A stretch of DNA of 64,000 nucleotides from Pythium myriotylum (taxonomy: Eukaryota; Oomycota; Peronosporomycetes; Pythiales; Pythiaceae), in the NCBI GenBank assembly GCA_023091665.1, contig JALJCQ010000017.1:2046001-2110000 (forward strand), given 5' to 3'. The notes beneath the pieces were generated by a model. That model did no database searches. It worked only from the letters and a program-made list of their open reading frames with translations, and was not told the DNA's origin. Below, in pieces: positions 49,827-60,409 of this stretch. The position numbers and the translations under genes are program-made. The first letter of the stretch is position 1; each line of letters starts with the position of its first letter.

Positions 49827-50715
49827 GTGTCTCAACACACACGTCGTTCCGTTGCAGCGCAACTTCCATCATTAGTGCAGTCTTCCCGCCTTGCCATCGT
49901 CCGTGTAGTTCCGCCGAGTCCGAGACGATCGCGACGCTTTGCGTTTCGAGCTCGCGGGCTGGACGCGTTCTCCGGCCGGGCAACTGCAGACGAAAATGTG
50001 GACGCATGTTCGACGGCATCTAGCCTCCAAGATCACGGCGCAGAGGACGTTGACTATCCGGAGATCGTGGCCACGTTCGCACCAGCAAGTACTACCTCAA
50101 CAGTGAGCGCGAGTCGCCACCGCACGCGTGGAAGCTTGATTCACCTCCGCTCTGCTTCATCGAGAAGTCATTGGTGTCGTCGCTTCGGTTCGGCGAGTTC
50201 GCACACGAGGAATATCAGAAACAGATTCTGGAGCTGTTCGAGACGTGGGACTTCGTGCGACCGGCTCGTCCGCAGCCATGGGCCTCGCTGAACCCGAACG
50301 CACGCGTGCTTCCTGTTGAACCACGGGCGCGAGCACGATTCACAAACTCGGCTGCAACGAGCGCGTGAAGGAGAAGTTCTTCGCCCTGCTGTCTGCGTCC
50401 GCCGTCCCCACGACCCGCCCAGGATCAGTGCCTGTCGCACCGACGGTTATATCAAAGGCCTCGAAGAGGAGAGCCTCCGTCGCAGAAGCTGCGACGGCCT
50501 CCTCACCTGCAGAGACCCGTTCTTCGTCTGCTGCCAACTCTGCAGCAGCCAAGCGGGCTCGAGTCAACGACGAAGCTTCGATTCCGAAGCCAAAGGCAAG
50601 ACGGAGGAGTCGGCGACCGAGTCGGCGGGAGCACCCGCTCCCAACGCAGCTAAAGACTCGACTTCTTCGGATGCAGGCGGCGGCGCCGGGCCTGATACAG
50701 GTTCCTCCGAGATCT
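49827..50715 (+). other. Possible antisense accessory gene in the chromovirus, frameshifted
   Basis: The 1.37 kb between pol and the 3' LTR holds coding-like sequence on the strand opposite to pol. Pieces in successive frames read EDVDYPEIVATFAP, then SERESPPHAWKLDSPPLCFI with LRFGEFAHEEYQKQILELFE, then RVKEKFFALLSASAVPT and a basic Ser/Ala-rich tail (AAKRARVNDEASIPKPKARR). At least two one-base shifts would be needed to join them. It could be a captured or antisense gene. I recognise no family. Confidence 0.35.
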
Positions 50716-51122
50716 AGCTCCGTCATTAGGCCGAGTCGAGTAGGTTTATGGATAACTCGAGCTGCTTAATACATGCACACGTCACATTTCACAAATATGG
50801 CGCATACCAGTGTTTCCACCAGCAGCGCCCGTCCCGCGGGCTCCTTCAGGCCAAATGCCGGCTCGAGCCAGGCGTTGGCAGCTGTAATGGCGACCGGGTC
50901 GCCCAGCTACCAACTCCATGATGCCTCCGCTAACTATCTCGACCTTCAGGCGCACGCGGCAAGTCCCCTTGCAGTCCGCACCCCCTGCGGACTGTGGCGC
51001 TGCCACAGGCAGCTGACTTGGGCAATGACCAAGCCAATCCGGGCAGTCGCCTCCTGCCGTCGACCTGCGGGCTACTTTGGCGCACATGTGCGTCCGTGTA
51101 CCCCCGCCTGCCGACAGCGTCC

Positions 51123-54100
51123 TTATTCTTCTTGCACCTCCATAGCAGCAAACCGTCCTTGTGCACGCCGTAGCTGTTCTTCATACTCCTCCAACAGACT
51201 TGGTGCATTCATGTCCTGCTCGGCCACCCAATCCGGTTCGTCGTATCCTAACCACCGTACCAGGTACTCTCGAACCACACACCCCTGACGCGCCACTCGG
51301 CGGTCTCGGTGATCGAGAATCGCTACGATTTCATACTCGCCGTCCTCATGTGCAGGCTCGAAGGAGTCTTCTGGCAGCAACGCCTCATCAAAGTCGAGAC
51401 GCTGATGAGGTGCGACTTCGAGGTCCATAGCTGGGCGTGGCTCAAAGTCACGCCAGATCTTCAAGCGACTGACATGCACGACTGGGTGAAGTCGATAATC
51501 CGTCCCGTCGACCTGTAGTCGGACAAGGTGAGTGTTGACTCGCTCCAGGACACGGAAAGGTCCGTGCCAACGGTGGGCGAGCTTCCTCGCGTACCCGACT
51601 TTGACTTGATCAACGTAGAGCCACACTCGGGTGCCGGCAGTTATTTCTTCGGCACCACCACGTGCGGCCGCGTTGGCCGCATCTCGTCGAGCTTCCATCG
51701 CCTCACGCAACAGTCGATTCGCGTGTTCTCTCACCTGCTGGTACTTGACCTGGACCTGCGCACGCCACCTACGCGCCTGTACGTGTCCTTGCTCTCCAGT
51801 CTCCAGCGGCAGATTCGTCTCGATCGTAGAGTACGGATCCCATCCGTGCAGCAGATAGAAGGGGGTGTCCTGGCGCGTCCTGTCGTAGGCCGTGTTTAAA
51901 GCGAACACGAGCCTTTCAGCGTATTCATCCCAGTCGCGTTGCGGCGGGTCCGACACATACAGACGCACCGCCCTCATCACCGTCTGGACCATTCTCTCAG
52001 TCATCCCGTTGGCTTGCGGACGATAGGCAAGCGTGGCTCGGCTGCGTTGTCCCACAAGGCGATTGAAGGCGCGGAACACTTCAGAGATGAAGGAAGGCTC
52101 TCTGTCGTGCCTGATGACACGACTTGCTCCAAACCTGCGATAGACGCAACGCTCGTATGCAGCAGCCACTTCTTCGGCCTTGCGCGATGGATTCGCACTG
52201 ACGATCAAATAACCCGTGTGCTGATCGACCCAGACCAAAAGCTCGGTATTCCCACGTGCTGACTTCGGTAGAGATGGCACGTGATCCATCCCCAGCACCT
52301 CAAAAGGCCTGGTGGCCACGATGTTTCCCGGTGAGCCGACATTGAGACGCGGTTCTCCTTTTCCTGACTGACAGTCTGGACAGGCGCTGACGTAGTCGCG
52401 TACACTCTGATACTGTCCACGCCAGAAGGTGTGTCGACGTACGCGCTCGAACGTCCTCGTCACGCCTTGGTGGCCGCCATTGAGACTCCGGTGGTAGTGA
52501 TGCAGCAGTTCCTGCTGCAAAGTCGTTGGCACGACCAGCCGCAGGCTGATCTCCTTCACACCGCCACGCGCCTTCCGTGCTCCTACGTAGTAGAGCAGTC
52601 CGTCAACTTCCTCGAATGACTCAGCACACCTTGCAGCCTCTCTCGCCTCAGCCTCTGACAAGCTCCTGGTCTCACCGCGCAGGTACTGTCGTAGCCGCGC
52701 CGCCCAACTCTCCTCTTGCTGCGCACGCTCGATTCGCTCTGCGCGAACCAGTTGAAGTGCGTTGTACGCTGTGTCGTCAGCGGCAGAGTCGTCTTCATCC
52801 TGCCGATCTTCGTCGCCATCCTCACCCGTCGGAACCGCTTCTTCGTCACGAGCGACTGTCGGCTCGGTTGTGGGTGAGTTATCCGCAGATCCTGTCTCGT
52901 CTCCTGCACCTGATATCTGGTCACGATCTTCTGATGACGTGACGGCTGCACCTTCCACGTTGGCGTCATCGACCGCCCGCATATCACCCGACTGTCTTGC
53001 CACATCTTCACGCCATCGGACCCGCCTGCCAGCCTCACTCCTCACGGAGTCCTTCCGAGCGGAGACGTCGCTTGATCTCCCGCGGTAGTCGACCTCGTCG
53101 TCGCGAGCAAGTACGTCGCCGTCGTGCGCTGCAGCACGCTCGTCCTCCCGTTGTCGTGCGGCCCTCGTCGTCGCGAACACCGTCGACTGTCGCTCGGCCC
53201 GGAGGTCTGCGAAGACCTCGGGGAGCCGATTCAGACGCTGGAGATCGTGGTGCTCCTGGACAGCGAGTTGCTTCCCGGCACACCGCTGCAGGGCGTGGCC
53301 AGTTAGAAGGTCGGCTGCCGCGTTGAAGTCTCGTGCGACGTGCAGCAGGTGCACCCGGTCAAACTTGGCGACGTTCACGTGCGCCTCAGCGAGCAGCACT
53401 TGGAGACCCGGCGTTCGGCATTCGAACTCACCTCGGAGCTGCATCAGCGCGACACGTGAGTCGCCGCAGACGATCAGCTCCTTGATGCCGCGGTTGGCAG
53501 CCACCTCGAGCCCGCGAATGAGCCCACGGTACTCGGCCTCGTTGACCGTGCCTTCGTCGTCGAACCACGATTCCGCTGCTTCGACAGTCCAGCCTGGCAG
53601 CTTCCACAGGATCGCGGCGCAGCTGGCGGCGGCCCTCTTGGGCTTCGCAGAGCCGTCGAACGACAAGACCCACGCCTCCTGGTCAGCCTCAAGCGTCGGG
53701 AGCGGATGCGCATGACGTGCCTCGACGGCGCCTCGCTTCAGGGGCTTGATCGTGTTCAGCATCTCGTCGAGCTTCTCACGAGGGCCCGCCGCGGCTGCGA
53801 GTAAGCCTGTCAGGTCCGCCTCGCCCTTGTCTGCCTTCCGGATGGTAAGTGACGATGGACTCAGCAACACGGCCCACTTCTCAAGGCGACCTTGCAGACC
53901 CTTCGACTGGTACAACCAAGCGAGTGTCGAGTGTCGCGTAAGAACCGTGACATGACGTCCGACCAGCAGAGACGCACTTCCGGAGAGCACGTGCAGCAAC
54001 GCCAGCACCTCCAACTCGGCCGCGTGGAACTTCATCTCGTGCAGCTTGAGCACGCGGCTGACGAACTTCACCGGCAGAAGCTGACCGTCGTGCAGCTGCA

Positions 54101-56657
54101 GGATCGAGCCGGCGATGGCCCACCCATTCGCGTAAATCGACACGACGAGCTCCTTCTCCGGGTCAAGGTGCTTGAGCAGCGGTGCCTGGACCAGCTTCGA
54201 CTTCAGCATCTCGAAAGACGCTTTTGCTGACGCCAGGTGTCCGGGCTCCCGCTTCTCCTTCTCCAGATCCGACTGAGTGACCTCGTAGAGGGCCGCGGCG
54301 TAGACGCTGAAGTGTTCGATGAAGCGGTGGTAGTAGTTCAGCGATCCTAAGAAAGACTGAATACCCTTCACCGTTCTTGGAAACTCGATGTTCGTTAGGT
54401 CTTCCAGGTTCTTGGGCTTGGCCTTGATCCCCGCATCTGAGACTTGATGCCCGAGATAATCGACCTGCCTCATACCGAACTGACTCTTCGGGAGACTGAT
54501 GGAAAGGCCCCATTCTTCACACGCGTCCATGAGCCGCTTCAACTTCTCGCACATGTCATCCCAGGTGCGGCCGCCGAAAAGGATGTCGTCAATGTACGAC
54601 CGGCGACCGATCACCGGCCGGGCGCTTGATCCAGCGGGTTCACCGTCCACAAACACGTCCGCCTCGGGCACTTGCAGGTGCGCCGGCGTCAGCTTGAGAT
54701 ACCCATAGAGCGCGTTGTCCAATAGGCGCTGATATATCTGGGGGGCATTCTTGAGCCCAAACGGCATGCGCAACCATTCGAAGAGACCGAACGGCGTGAC
54801 GAAGGCAGATACGGCGCGAGCTCGGGCAGTCATCTGGACGACCCAGAACCCGCTCGCCATATCCAGCGAGCAGAACCAACGGAGGGCACCGAGATCTTCG
54901 AGCAAATCGTGGACCACTGGCATAGGATATACCATCAGACGCGTTAGGGCGTTCACCACCCGATAATCAATACAGAGTCTGATATCGGTTCCGTTCTTCT
55001 TGAGAACGATGACGATGGGTGAGGCCCATGACGAAGTAGACGGTCGAATGAAGCCCGCCTCTAGCAGCGCCTTCAGCAGATCGTACAGCTTCTCCGCATG
55101 CTCCGGTGGCACCCGTCGGCAGCGTTGAGCGATAGGCTTGGCGTCTCCGACGTCGATATCGCATACGACGCCTTTCGCAGCCGGCGGCCGCGCATTCCCT
55201 GGTCCCATCAGGTACTGACGACGCTCCCAGATGATCTGTCGGACGCGGTCGATGTCTTCGCTGCTGACGTCGCCGTCAAGGCCGACCTGGATGTCCTCGA
55301 TCTTGATCTCCTCGCCCTTCGGCAGCTCTGGGATGACAGCCACCTGCCCTTCTATGTCCTCAGCCGAAAGATCTCCACCTTCATGGACGAAGACAGTGTC
55401 GTCCAGGCGCGCAGAGGGCTTTGGCACATCATCGGGCCCCTTTGCAGCCACAAACGCAATCGCTGCGCGCGAGAACCACGCTTGGCGTTCTTCCTCGGGC
55501 TCTGGTTGTCGGATCAGCAAACGGAGGCCGGATCGAGATGCGTCGTCGGCAGTAGCAGGAGCGGCAACACTAACCGCACTTGCCGAAGGTGCACCAGCAC
55601 GACGGAGGATAACCGATGGACGCTTGTACGAGGGGCGAGCCACGAGAGGCTCCGAACCTTGTTCTCGAGCGACCTCGACGGTCGATCCATGTGCCTTCGG
55701 GGGTTCCTCACCTTCTGCCTCGTACACAAGCGATCGCCACTCACGGTAACGACGTGAACCGATCGAAACGAACCCTAACTGCCGTGGCGCTGAACCGGGC
55801 GCAAGCCAGATGCCGACAACGGTCTGGGACGGGATGAAGATCGGATACTCGCTGACGTTCGTGATCTTCAGTCGACATGGCTCACCACGAGCGTTGAGCT
55901 CGGCGGTTGGCACCCAGTGTTGACCACGGCCGATCCACAGGCGCTTCCTCGCCTCTGCCCGTACCCTCAGGTACTTCGACTGGCCACTCAGGAGCGTCAT
56001 CTCCTCCTTGACTCGGAGCTGCTCTGAACGATGGCTGTAGAGCGGACGACGGCCTTCAAAGCGCACACGGATCTCGTCAGGCAGCTGGGCAACACCTTCC
56101 ACCAGGTCCAGACGGACACCAGCGGGCTCCATGAAGTCCATACCGAGGATCGCTTGGGTGTTGCCAAGCCGGCCGACCCAGAGGGAGAACTCGTACACCA
56201 ACTCACCCGCGAGGGTGAGCTTGATGCGAGCTCGTCCTTCCGTGTGATAGGCGGCACCTCCCACGCCAGCACAATCGAGCTGCTCTGAGGTGTCTACTGG
56301 GACTCCGAGCTTACGCGCAAAGTCAGAGTCCAGTATTGACACCTCAGCGCCAGAGTCTAGCAAGACCCTGGCATGGCAGTCGTCGATCAGAGCGTTGACG
56401 ATGGTCTGGCGGTATTTCTTCTGCACATGGTGCTTCCAGAACCCACGCCGCTCTCCCGGATGCAGGACCAGGCGTTGGATGACCTTCGCCCGATGGAACT
56501 CATTGGGAAGTGGTTGAACCATGCAAATACGTGTATTACGAATAGACTCCACAGGTGTGGTCGACCTACTCATGTATGCATACACATGCACGGTGTCTTC
56601 GGAAACACGCCCGTCGCGTAACAGCCCCGCGGCTGTCGGGCGGTTTAGTTTAACCAC
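51123..56657 (-). CDS. Chromovirus pol: protease, RT, two RNase H domains, integrase, chromodomain
   Basis: An intact frame of 1,844 codons. Protease: LLDSGAEVSI with the catalytic Asp at 101. Reverse transcriptase 510-760: CSLDMASGFW and YIDD at 688-691. First RNase H 830-950: the usual Asp positions are changed (SIYANGWAIAG, LTRHSTLAWL), so it looks inactive. Second RNase H 997-1125: FDGS (Asp1001), NEAEYRG (Glu1042), CGDS (Asp1066) and NAAADLL (Asp1116), all present. Integrase 1383-1600: HHCC zinc region with CPDC, Asp1458, Asp1518 and Glu1554, an exact D-D-35-E. Chromodomain about 1774-1825 (YEIVAILDHR, YLVRWLGY, DWVAEQDM), which guides integration to methylated histones. It lies in the -1 frame to gag and is probably made by frameshifting. 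Confidence 0.93.
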   Translation of the reverse strand: MVKLNRPTAAGLLRDGRVSEDTVHVYAYMSRSTTPVESIRNTRICMVQPLPNEFHRAKVIQRLVLHPGERRGFWKHHVQKKYRQTIVNALIDDCHARVLLDSGAEVSILDSDFARKLGVPVDTSEQLDCAGVGGAAYHTEGRARIKLTLAGELVYEFSLWVGRLGNTQAILGMDFMEPAGVRLDLVEGVAQLPDEIRVRFEGRRPLYSHRSEQLRVKEEMTLLSGQSKYLRVRAEARKRLWIGRGQHWVPTAELNARGEPCRLKITNVSEYPIFIPSQTVVGIWLAPGSAPRQLGFVSIGSRRYREWRSLVYEAEGEEPPKAHGSTVEVAREQGSEPLVARPSYKRPSVILRRAGAPSASAVSVAAPATADDASRSGLRLLIRQPEPEEERQAWFSRAAIAFVAAKGPDDVPKPSARLDDTVFVHEGGDLSAEDIEGQVAVIPELPKGEEIKIEDIQVGLDGDVSSEDIDRVRQIIWERRQYLMGPGNARPPAAKGVVCDIDVGDAKPIAQRCRRVPPEHAEKLYDLLKALLEAGFIRPSTSSWASPIVIVLKKNGTDIRLCIDYRVVNALTRLMVYPMPVVHDLLEDLGALRWFCSLDMASGFWVVQMTARARAVSAFVTPFGLFEWLRMPFGLKNAPQIYQRLLDNALYGYLKLTPAHLQVPEADVFVDGEPAGSSARPVIGRRSYIDDILFGGRTWDDMCEKLKRLMDACEEWGLSISLPKSQFGMRQVDYLGHQVSDAGIKAKPKNLEDLTNIEFPRTVKGIQSFLGSLNYYHRFIEHFSVYAAALYEVTQSDLEKEKREPGHLASAKASFEMLKSKLVQAPLLKHLDPEKELVVSIYANGWAIAGSILQLHDGQLLPVKFVSRVLKLHEMKFHAAELEVLALLHVLSGSASLLVGRHVTVLTRHSTLAWLYQSKGLQGRLEKWAVLLSPSSLTIRKADKGEADLTGLLAAAAGPREKLDEMLNTIKPLKRGAVEARHAHPLPTLEADQEAWVLSFDGSAKPKRAAASCAAILWKLPGWTVEAAESWFDDEGTVNEAEYRGLIRGLEVAANRGIKELIVCGDSRVALMQLRGEFECRTPGLQVLLAEAHVNVAKFDRVHLLHVARDFNAAADLLTGHALQRCAGKQLAVQEHHDLQRLNRLPEVFADLRAERQSTVFATTRAARQREDERAAAHDGDVLARDDEVDYRGRSSDVSARKDSVRSEAGRRVRWREDVARQSGDMRAVDDANVEGAAVTSSEDRDQISGAGDETGSADNSPTTEPTVARDEEAVPTGEDGDEDRQDEDDSAADDTAYNALQLVRAERIERAQQEESWAARLRQYLRGETRSLSEAEAREAARCAESFEEVDGLLYYVGARKARGGVKEISLRLVVPTTLQQELLHHYHRSLNGGHQGVTRTFERVRRHTFWRGQYQSVRDYVSACPDCQSGKGEPRLNVGSPGNIVATRPFEVLGMDHVPSLPKSARGNTELLVWVDQHTGYLIVSANPSRKAEEVAAAYERCVYRRFGASRVIRHDREPSFISEVFRAFNRLVGQRSRATLAYRPQANGMTERMVQTVMRAVRLYVSDPPQRDWDEYAERLVFALNTAYDRTRQDTPFYLLHGWDPYSTIETNLPLETGEQGHVQARRWRAQVQVKYQQVREHANRLLREAMEARRDAANAAARGGAEEITAGTRVWLYVDQVKVGYARKLAHRWHGPFRVLERVNTHLVRLQVDGTDYRLHPVVHVSRLKIWRDFEPRPAMDLEVAPHQRLDFDEALLPEDSFEPAHEDGEYEIVAILDHRDRRVARQGCVVREYLVRWLGYDEPDWVAEQDMNAPSLLEEYEEQLRRAQGRFAAMEVQEE
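56645..56654 (-). promoter_or_regulatory. Probable -1 ribosomal frameshift site at the gag end
   Basis: In the gag frame the last codons are TGG TTA AAC TAA. The heptamer G-TTA-AAC (56654-56648) fits the X-XXY-YYZ slippage geometry with G in the first place and is followed directly by the gag stop. Pol is open in exactly the -1 frame across this point. I could not identify the downstream pseudoknot by eye. Confidence 0.6.
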
Positions 56658-58860
56658 TTCTCGACCGCTGGCGGCAGAAGTCCGGCGTGGCTTGACGGAT
56701 CATACCACGCCTTCATCTGGTCAGCGAGTCGAGCGAGTTCGCACTCTCCCCGTTCGTGCACCTTCGCACACCCCTTGCAGCGCTGAAAGCAGTGCTCGGT
56801 CGGATGACCTTTCGCACCGCAGGCTCCGCAGGTGAGGCGGCTCCAGCAGTTGCGGTCGCGATGACGGGTCGAGCCACAGTGCGAGCACGGCACTTGAGCG
56901 TCTTGAACCAGGGGCTTCGACTTGACGTCCTTGCCTTGCCTTAGCGCTGCGACCATCTTCACCAGCGCGTCAAGTGCTGTCTCTTCGACGCTCGGGTGCG
57001 GCTCGTCCGCCAGCACTTCACCATCGCTCGCTTCGAGTTCACCGTCGCTGTCGCTTGCCTCGTCGGCCGCTGAGGTGCTGGCAAGTGCGTGTAGCGCATC
57101 GACGACGATGGGCCTCGCCTTCGAGCCGATCGGCAGCTGCGGCTGGCGGTCACGGTCGCGGAAGTCCCGGCCCTCTCGACCACGGCTCCGACCAGGTGCC
57201 GGATCGTCACGCCTCAGACGCTGGTCGACGCGCAGCATCTCCTTCAAGGTCGAACGGAGCTCAGACTCTTGTTGGAGGCGCAGGGCACCAAGCTGGCGAG
57301 CCAAGACCGGGTCCTCACAGGTGTCTATGAAGTGTTGCACATGCGCCACACTGTTCGGACCCGTCGAGTACGCGAGCTTCGCCTCCTGCGCAAGCACATT
57401 GAGGCGGTACAGGTAGTCGATCGCCTCCTCATTGTGCTTGCGCCGCGCGTCGAAGTATCGGCGCTGTGGGCTGATGGAGCCACCGCAGTACTCTTCCTCG
57501 AACTCGCGCTGGAGTGAGGGCCAGTCCGTCCGCACAGCTCGTGGGAGCTGCCGATACCATGTCTTCGCGCGGTCGGCGAGCAACAGTGGGAACTGAATGC
57601 ACGCCTCCTGCGGAGTGATGGCATCTCGAAGAAATGCGGACCGGGCTGACTCGAGGAAGCCCTTAGCCTTGTACTCGTCGCGGCTCCTGCCGTCAAATGC
57701 CTTGACGTCGGAGATGGCGGCTCGGCGAAGACGGGTCGTCGCACTGACACTCTGGCCGTCGCGCATGCAGTTCTCGTAGATGTCGGCGAGGTAGTCGCTG
57801 GTCCCGACATGCAAACCGCTTGCAGTGCTTGACCGTTCGGACTTGACCTCGGGCTTGGACTCTTCCTTGACAGTGTCAGGTGCCAGAGGTGCAGCCGCAG
57901 CTTTGGCAGCCGCCTTGAGGTTGGCCATAGCAGCAGTCTTCCTCGCCTCAGCTGCGGCTTGCCTGGCCTCAGCTGCTTGAGCCTCCGCCGAACCTCGAGA
58001 CGTACCTCCAGACGCTCAGCGAGGGTCTGGAGGTACGTCTCGAGGTTCTTCAACATACCGTCCTTGACGATGACCGATTCGCGCAGCTTCACCACCGCTT
58101 CCTTCGTCACTCCCATGTACTGCTCAGCGAGTCCTTTGAGTTCCTCCTCGCTGAGGAGTCCATCTCGTGACGCAGCCACTGCGCGTTCGACCCTGCGCTG
58201 CATCTGATGACGCAGGAACAGGTCATAGACGGCTTGACCGGCAGTCAGGAGCTTCGGCAGGTCAATCGCCAGGATCGACGCTTGGTCGCGGATGGCGACG
58301 GAGTATCCGGCCGTGTTGAAGACACCAACGATCACGTTCAGGGCCTGCTGGGAGGTCTTCATGGCTGCGAACCCTGGGTCACGTACGTCGCTTGCCGGAC
58401 CCCAACGACTGACTTCGAGGTGCTTCAGGGCGTCGTGCTTCTGACAAAACACTTCCAGCATCCGGGCGGGTGACGTCGACGGAGCAGTAGGATCCATCAA
58501 CGGCGGGACGGAGTTCACCGCTCGGGTTATCGGAGTTTGAGGAGCATTTCCATGCTCGGCAGGTCCGGCACTAAGCGTAGCACCTGGATCGTCGAACATC
58601 AAGGTCACTGGCTCGTCTCCCTCCGACTTCCCTTCTTCTTCCAGTTCGGGCGACAAGTTGCGAGCAACGTTGTCACCCGAGGCCGACCTGATCACAGCAA
58701 TCTGTGAGGGCCCACTCTGATCGGCATCTTGATCATCTTGCACGCGACCTTGAGGGAGCCCTCCTCTCAATCGCGCGGGTGACCCTGGCTCAGATGAGCC
58801 GACACCGCCTGGGGTCACCTTGTCAGACGGCTTCGGGTGCGATCTCTTGGACTTAGCCAT
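56645..58860 (-). CDS. Chromovirus gag, with a frame change at a fold-back hairpin
   Basis: Starts at ATG 58860 (MAKSKRSHPKPSDK). The first 285 codons give an acidic region and a helical segment (YMGVTKEAVVKLRES ... NLETYLQTLAERL). At about 58000 the reading moves to the +1 frame, which continues AEAQAAEARQAAAEARKTAA, MANLKAAAKAAAAP and then the capsid-like core (WYRQLPRAVRTDWPSLQREF, DYLYRLNVLAQEAKLAY). Two zinc knuckles follow: CSHCGSTRHRDRNC and CGACGAKGHPTEHC. The frame change falls inside a perfect hairpin (57990-58048), so it may be a mutation of this copy rather than a designed shift. Confidence 0.8.
57990..58048. repeat. Perfect fold-back hairpin, 24-nt arms, 11-nt loop
   Basis: 57990-58013 (starting GAACCTCGAGACG) is the exact reverse complement of 58025-58048. 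It sits where gag changes frame and creates the odd LEVRLEVR duplication in the conceptual protein. Confidence 0.92.
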
Positions 58861-58871
58861 GTGACCGCCAG

Positions 58872-58889
58872 CTCCTGGCACACGCACCA
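58872..58889 (-). other. Primer-binding-type site
   Basis: On the minus strand TGGTGCGTGTGCCAGGAG follows the 5' LTR after one base. It begins with TGG, complementary to a tRNA CCA end. I did not identify the tRNA. Confidence 0.6.
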
Positions 58890-58890
58890 C

Positions 58891-59877
58891 TGTGGTGAAG
58901 GCGTGGGGGCAAAACCTGCCGCTCAGCGAGGGCGGAGCAGGTGCCGCACACGGGTCCACACAGACTCTTTGGGCTGGTCGGTCGCTGCTGACGTTAACAC
59001 CCCGCTGTCACAGTCGCTGACGGGGTGAACCGCAGGCACTTAGGCTTGAAGTCCGGGGGGTCTTGGCCAACGGGGTCGTGAAGCCCGCTGGTTTGTCGCC
59101 TTGGCACAGCACGTGGATCGCTGGTCACGTGCCGCGTGCGACGGGGAAGCGCAGAGCCGATCGTCACCAGAAGCTGGCTGGTGGCCCGGATGCGCGGGGG
59201 GACGGGACGCTCCTCGTCCGGCGGTCACAGCACCTGGTGCTGGTCTTCCCCTGCTCTTCGGTCTCTCGATACGCGTGGGCAGCAGCAGCCACACGCGCTT
59301 CGGTCGGAATACGGTCGTCAGGTGCGCCTTGTCGAGACGCACCCGGAGGTTTTAGCGTCGCCTCCTGCGGCGACGGGTCTTGTGACTTCTGGACTCGAAG
59401 TCCTTACTTGAGGGGCTTGAGTGCTTGGCAGCAAATTCCAGAGTTTTATTTTCCAACAACCGAATACCTGACCCAGAGAGTCAGATGCCTACGTGACTGC
59501 CTACCCTATACCGCACCTGCCCTGTCTCTGCACTGGCATCGGGTAATCACCCAGCTACGTAATCAGGTGCTGATCACCCACCTACTGAGTCTGATACTAC
59601 TCAGGCTCCTCAGATCTGTTCCTACTGTATCAGACCGCTCAGGGCCTCAACGACGATCCAGCCTCTGGGCCACGTCTCAGGTGCTGGGATATAACCGTCA
59701 CGTCCGTCTCATGCGTACGCATCTGGGGACGTCGTAGATGTGACGAACTCGGCGTGCGGGGCTCGCTACCGTCCATCTTGCCGTTGCCGAAGGATGTATG
59801 GGCTTGATGTCGACGGAATGTTGAGGGAGGTGCATCAAGTCTGAATACACCTCAAAACCTCAGGCCACTTCACCACA
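58891..59877 (-). repeat. 5' LTR of the chromovirus (987 bp)
   Basis: Near-identical partner of 48768-49754. It carries the element promoter for minus-strand transcription. Confidence 0.93.
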
Positions 59878-59989
59878 CCAGTGTCCCACATTTTCCGTGC
59901 TGATTTGATCAGCCAACGGATTGACTTGAAGAAAGTATGATCAAAATATTCTAATTATCGGAAAATAGGGACATTCGTCCCACAGCAGC

Positions 59990-60315
59990 TTGCATTTTCC
60001 TAGCCTCGTCCCACAAAAGTCAGAGAATCAGCCTCAGCAGACGCCGTGCGCTCACACTGAATGCGCCAAGGAGTTGAAGAAGTACATTGACAGTGTGAAA
60101 GGTGGTCTTAAGAGCACGCCTCTCGTGTGGTGGAAAGTGAATGGGAGTTCGTATCCAACTTTGCATAAGCTCGCGAGGAAGTGCTTGACCGTAATGGCCA
60201 CTTCTGTTCCATCGAAAAGAGCCTTTTTAACGGCTGGCAATGTTTTGACAATCTGACGAGCTTCTCTCCAGCGCGACATCGTGAGAGATCTTGTCTTTTA
60301 ACGCTCACACTTCAA
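59990..60315 (+). pseudogene. hAT transposase, C-terminal dimerisation fragment
   Basis: STPLVWWKVNGSSYPTLHKL, ARKCLTVMATSVPSKRAFLT and AGNVLT, then (past stops) RASLQRDIVRDLVF and RSHF, are the hAT C-terminal dimerisation signature. Nothing of the catalytic core is present upstream. Confidence 0.75.
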
Positions 60316-60409
60316 AGGTAGATCATTGTAGGGAAAGAGACAGATTTGCTTTACCAAACAATATACGTATTTGCTTCGCCACTAATGGGTGTAGTTTACT
60401 GCTACGGCA

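Larger units (their letters stand above)
48768..59877 (-). mobile_element. Full-length Ty3/gypsy chromovirus, young insertion (11.1 kb)
   Basis: Two 987-bp LTRs beginning TGTGGTGAAG and ending CTTCACCACA flank gag and pol on the minus strand. A 4-bp direct repeat CCAG (48764-48767 and 59878-59881) is the target duplication. A primer-binding-type site follows the 5' LTR and a purine run precedes the 3' LTR. Pol order protease-RT-RNase H-RNase H-integrase-chromodomain places it in the chromovirus branch. Chromodomain elements with an extra archaeal-type RNase H have, as I recall, been described from oomycetes. Confidence 0.95.
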
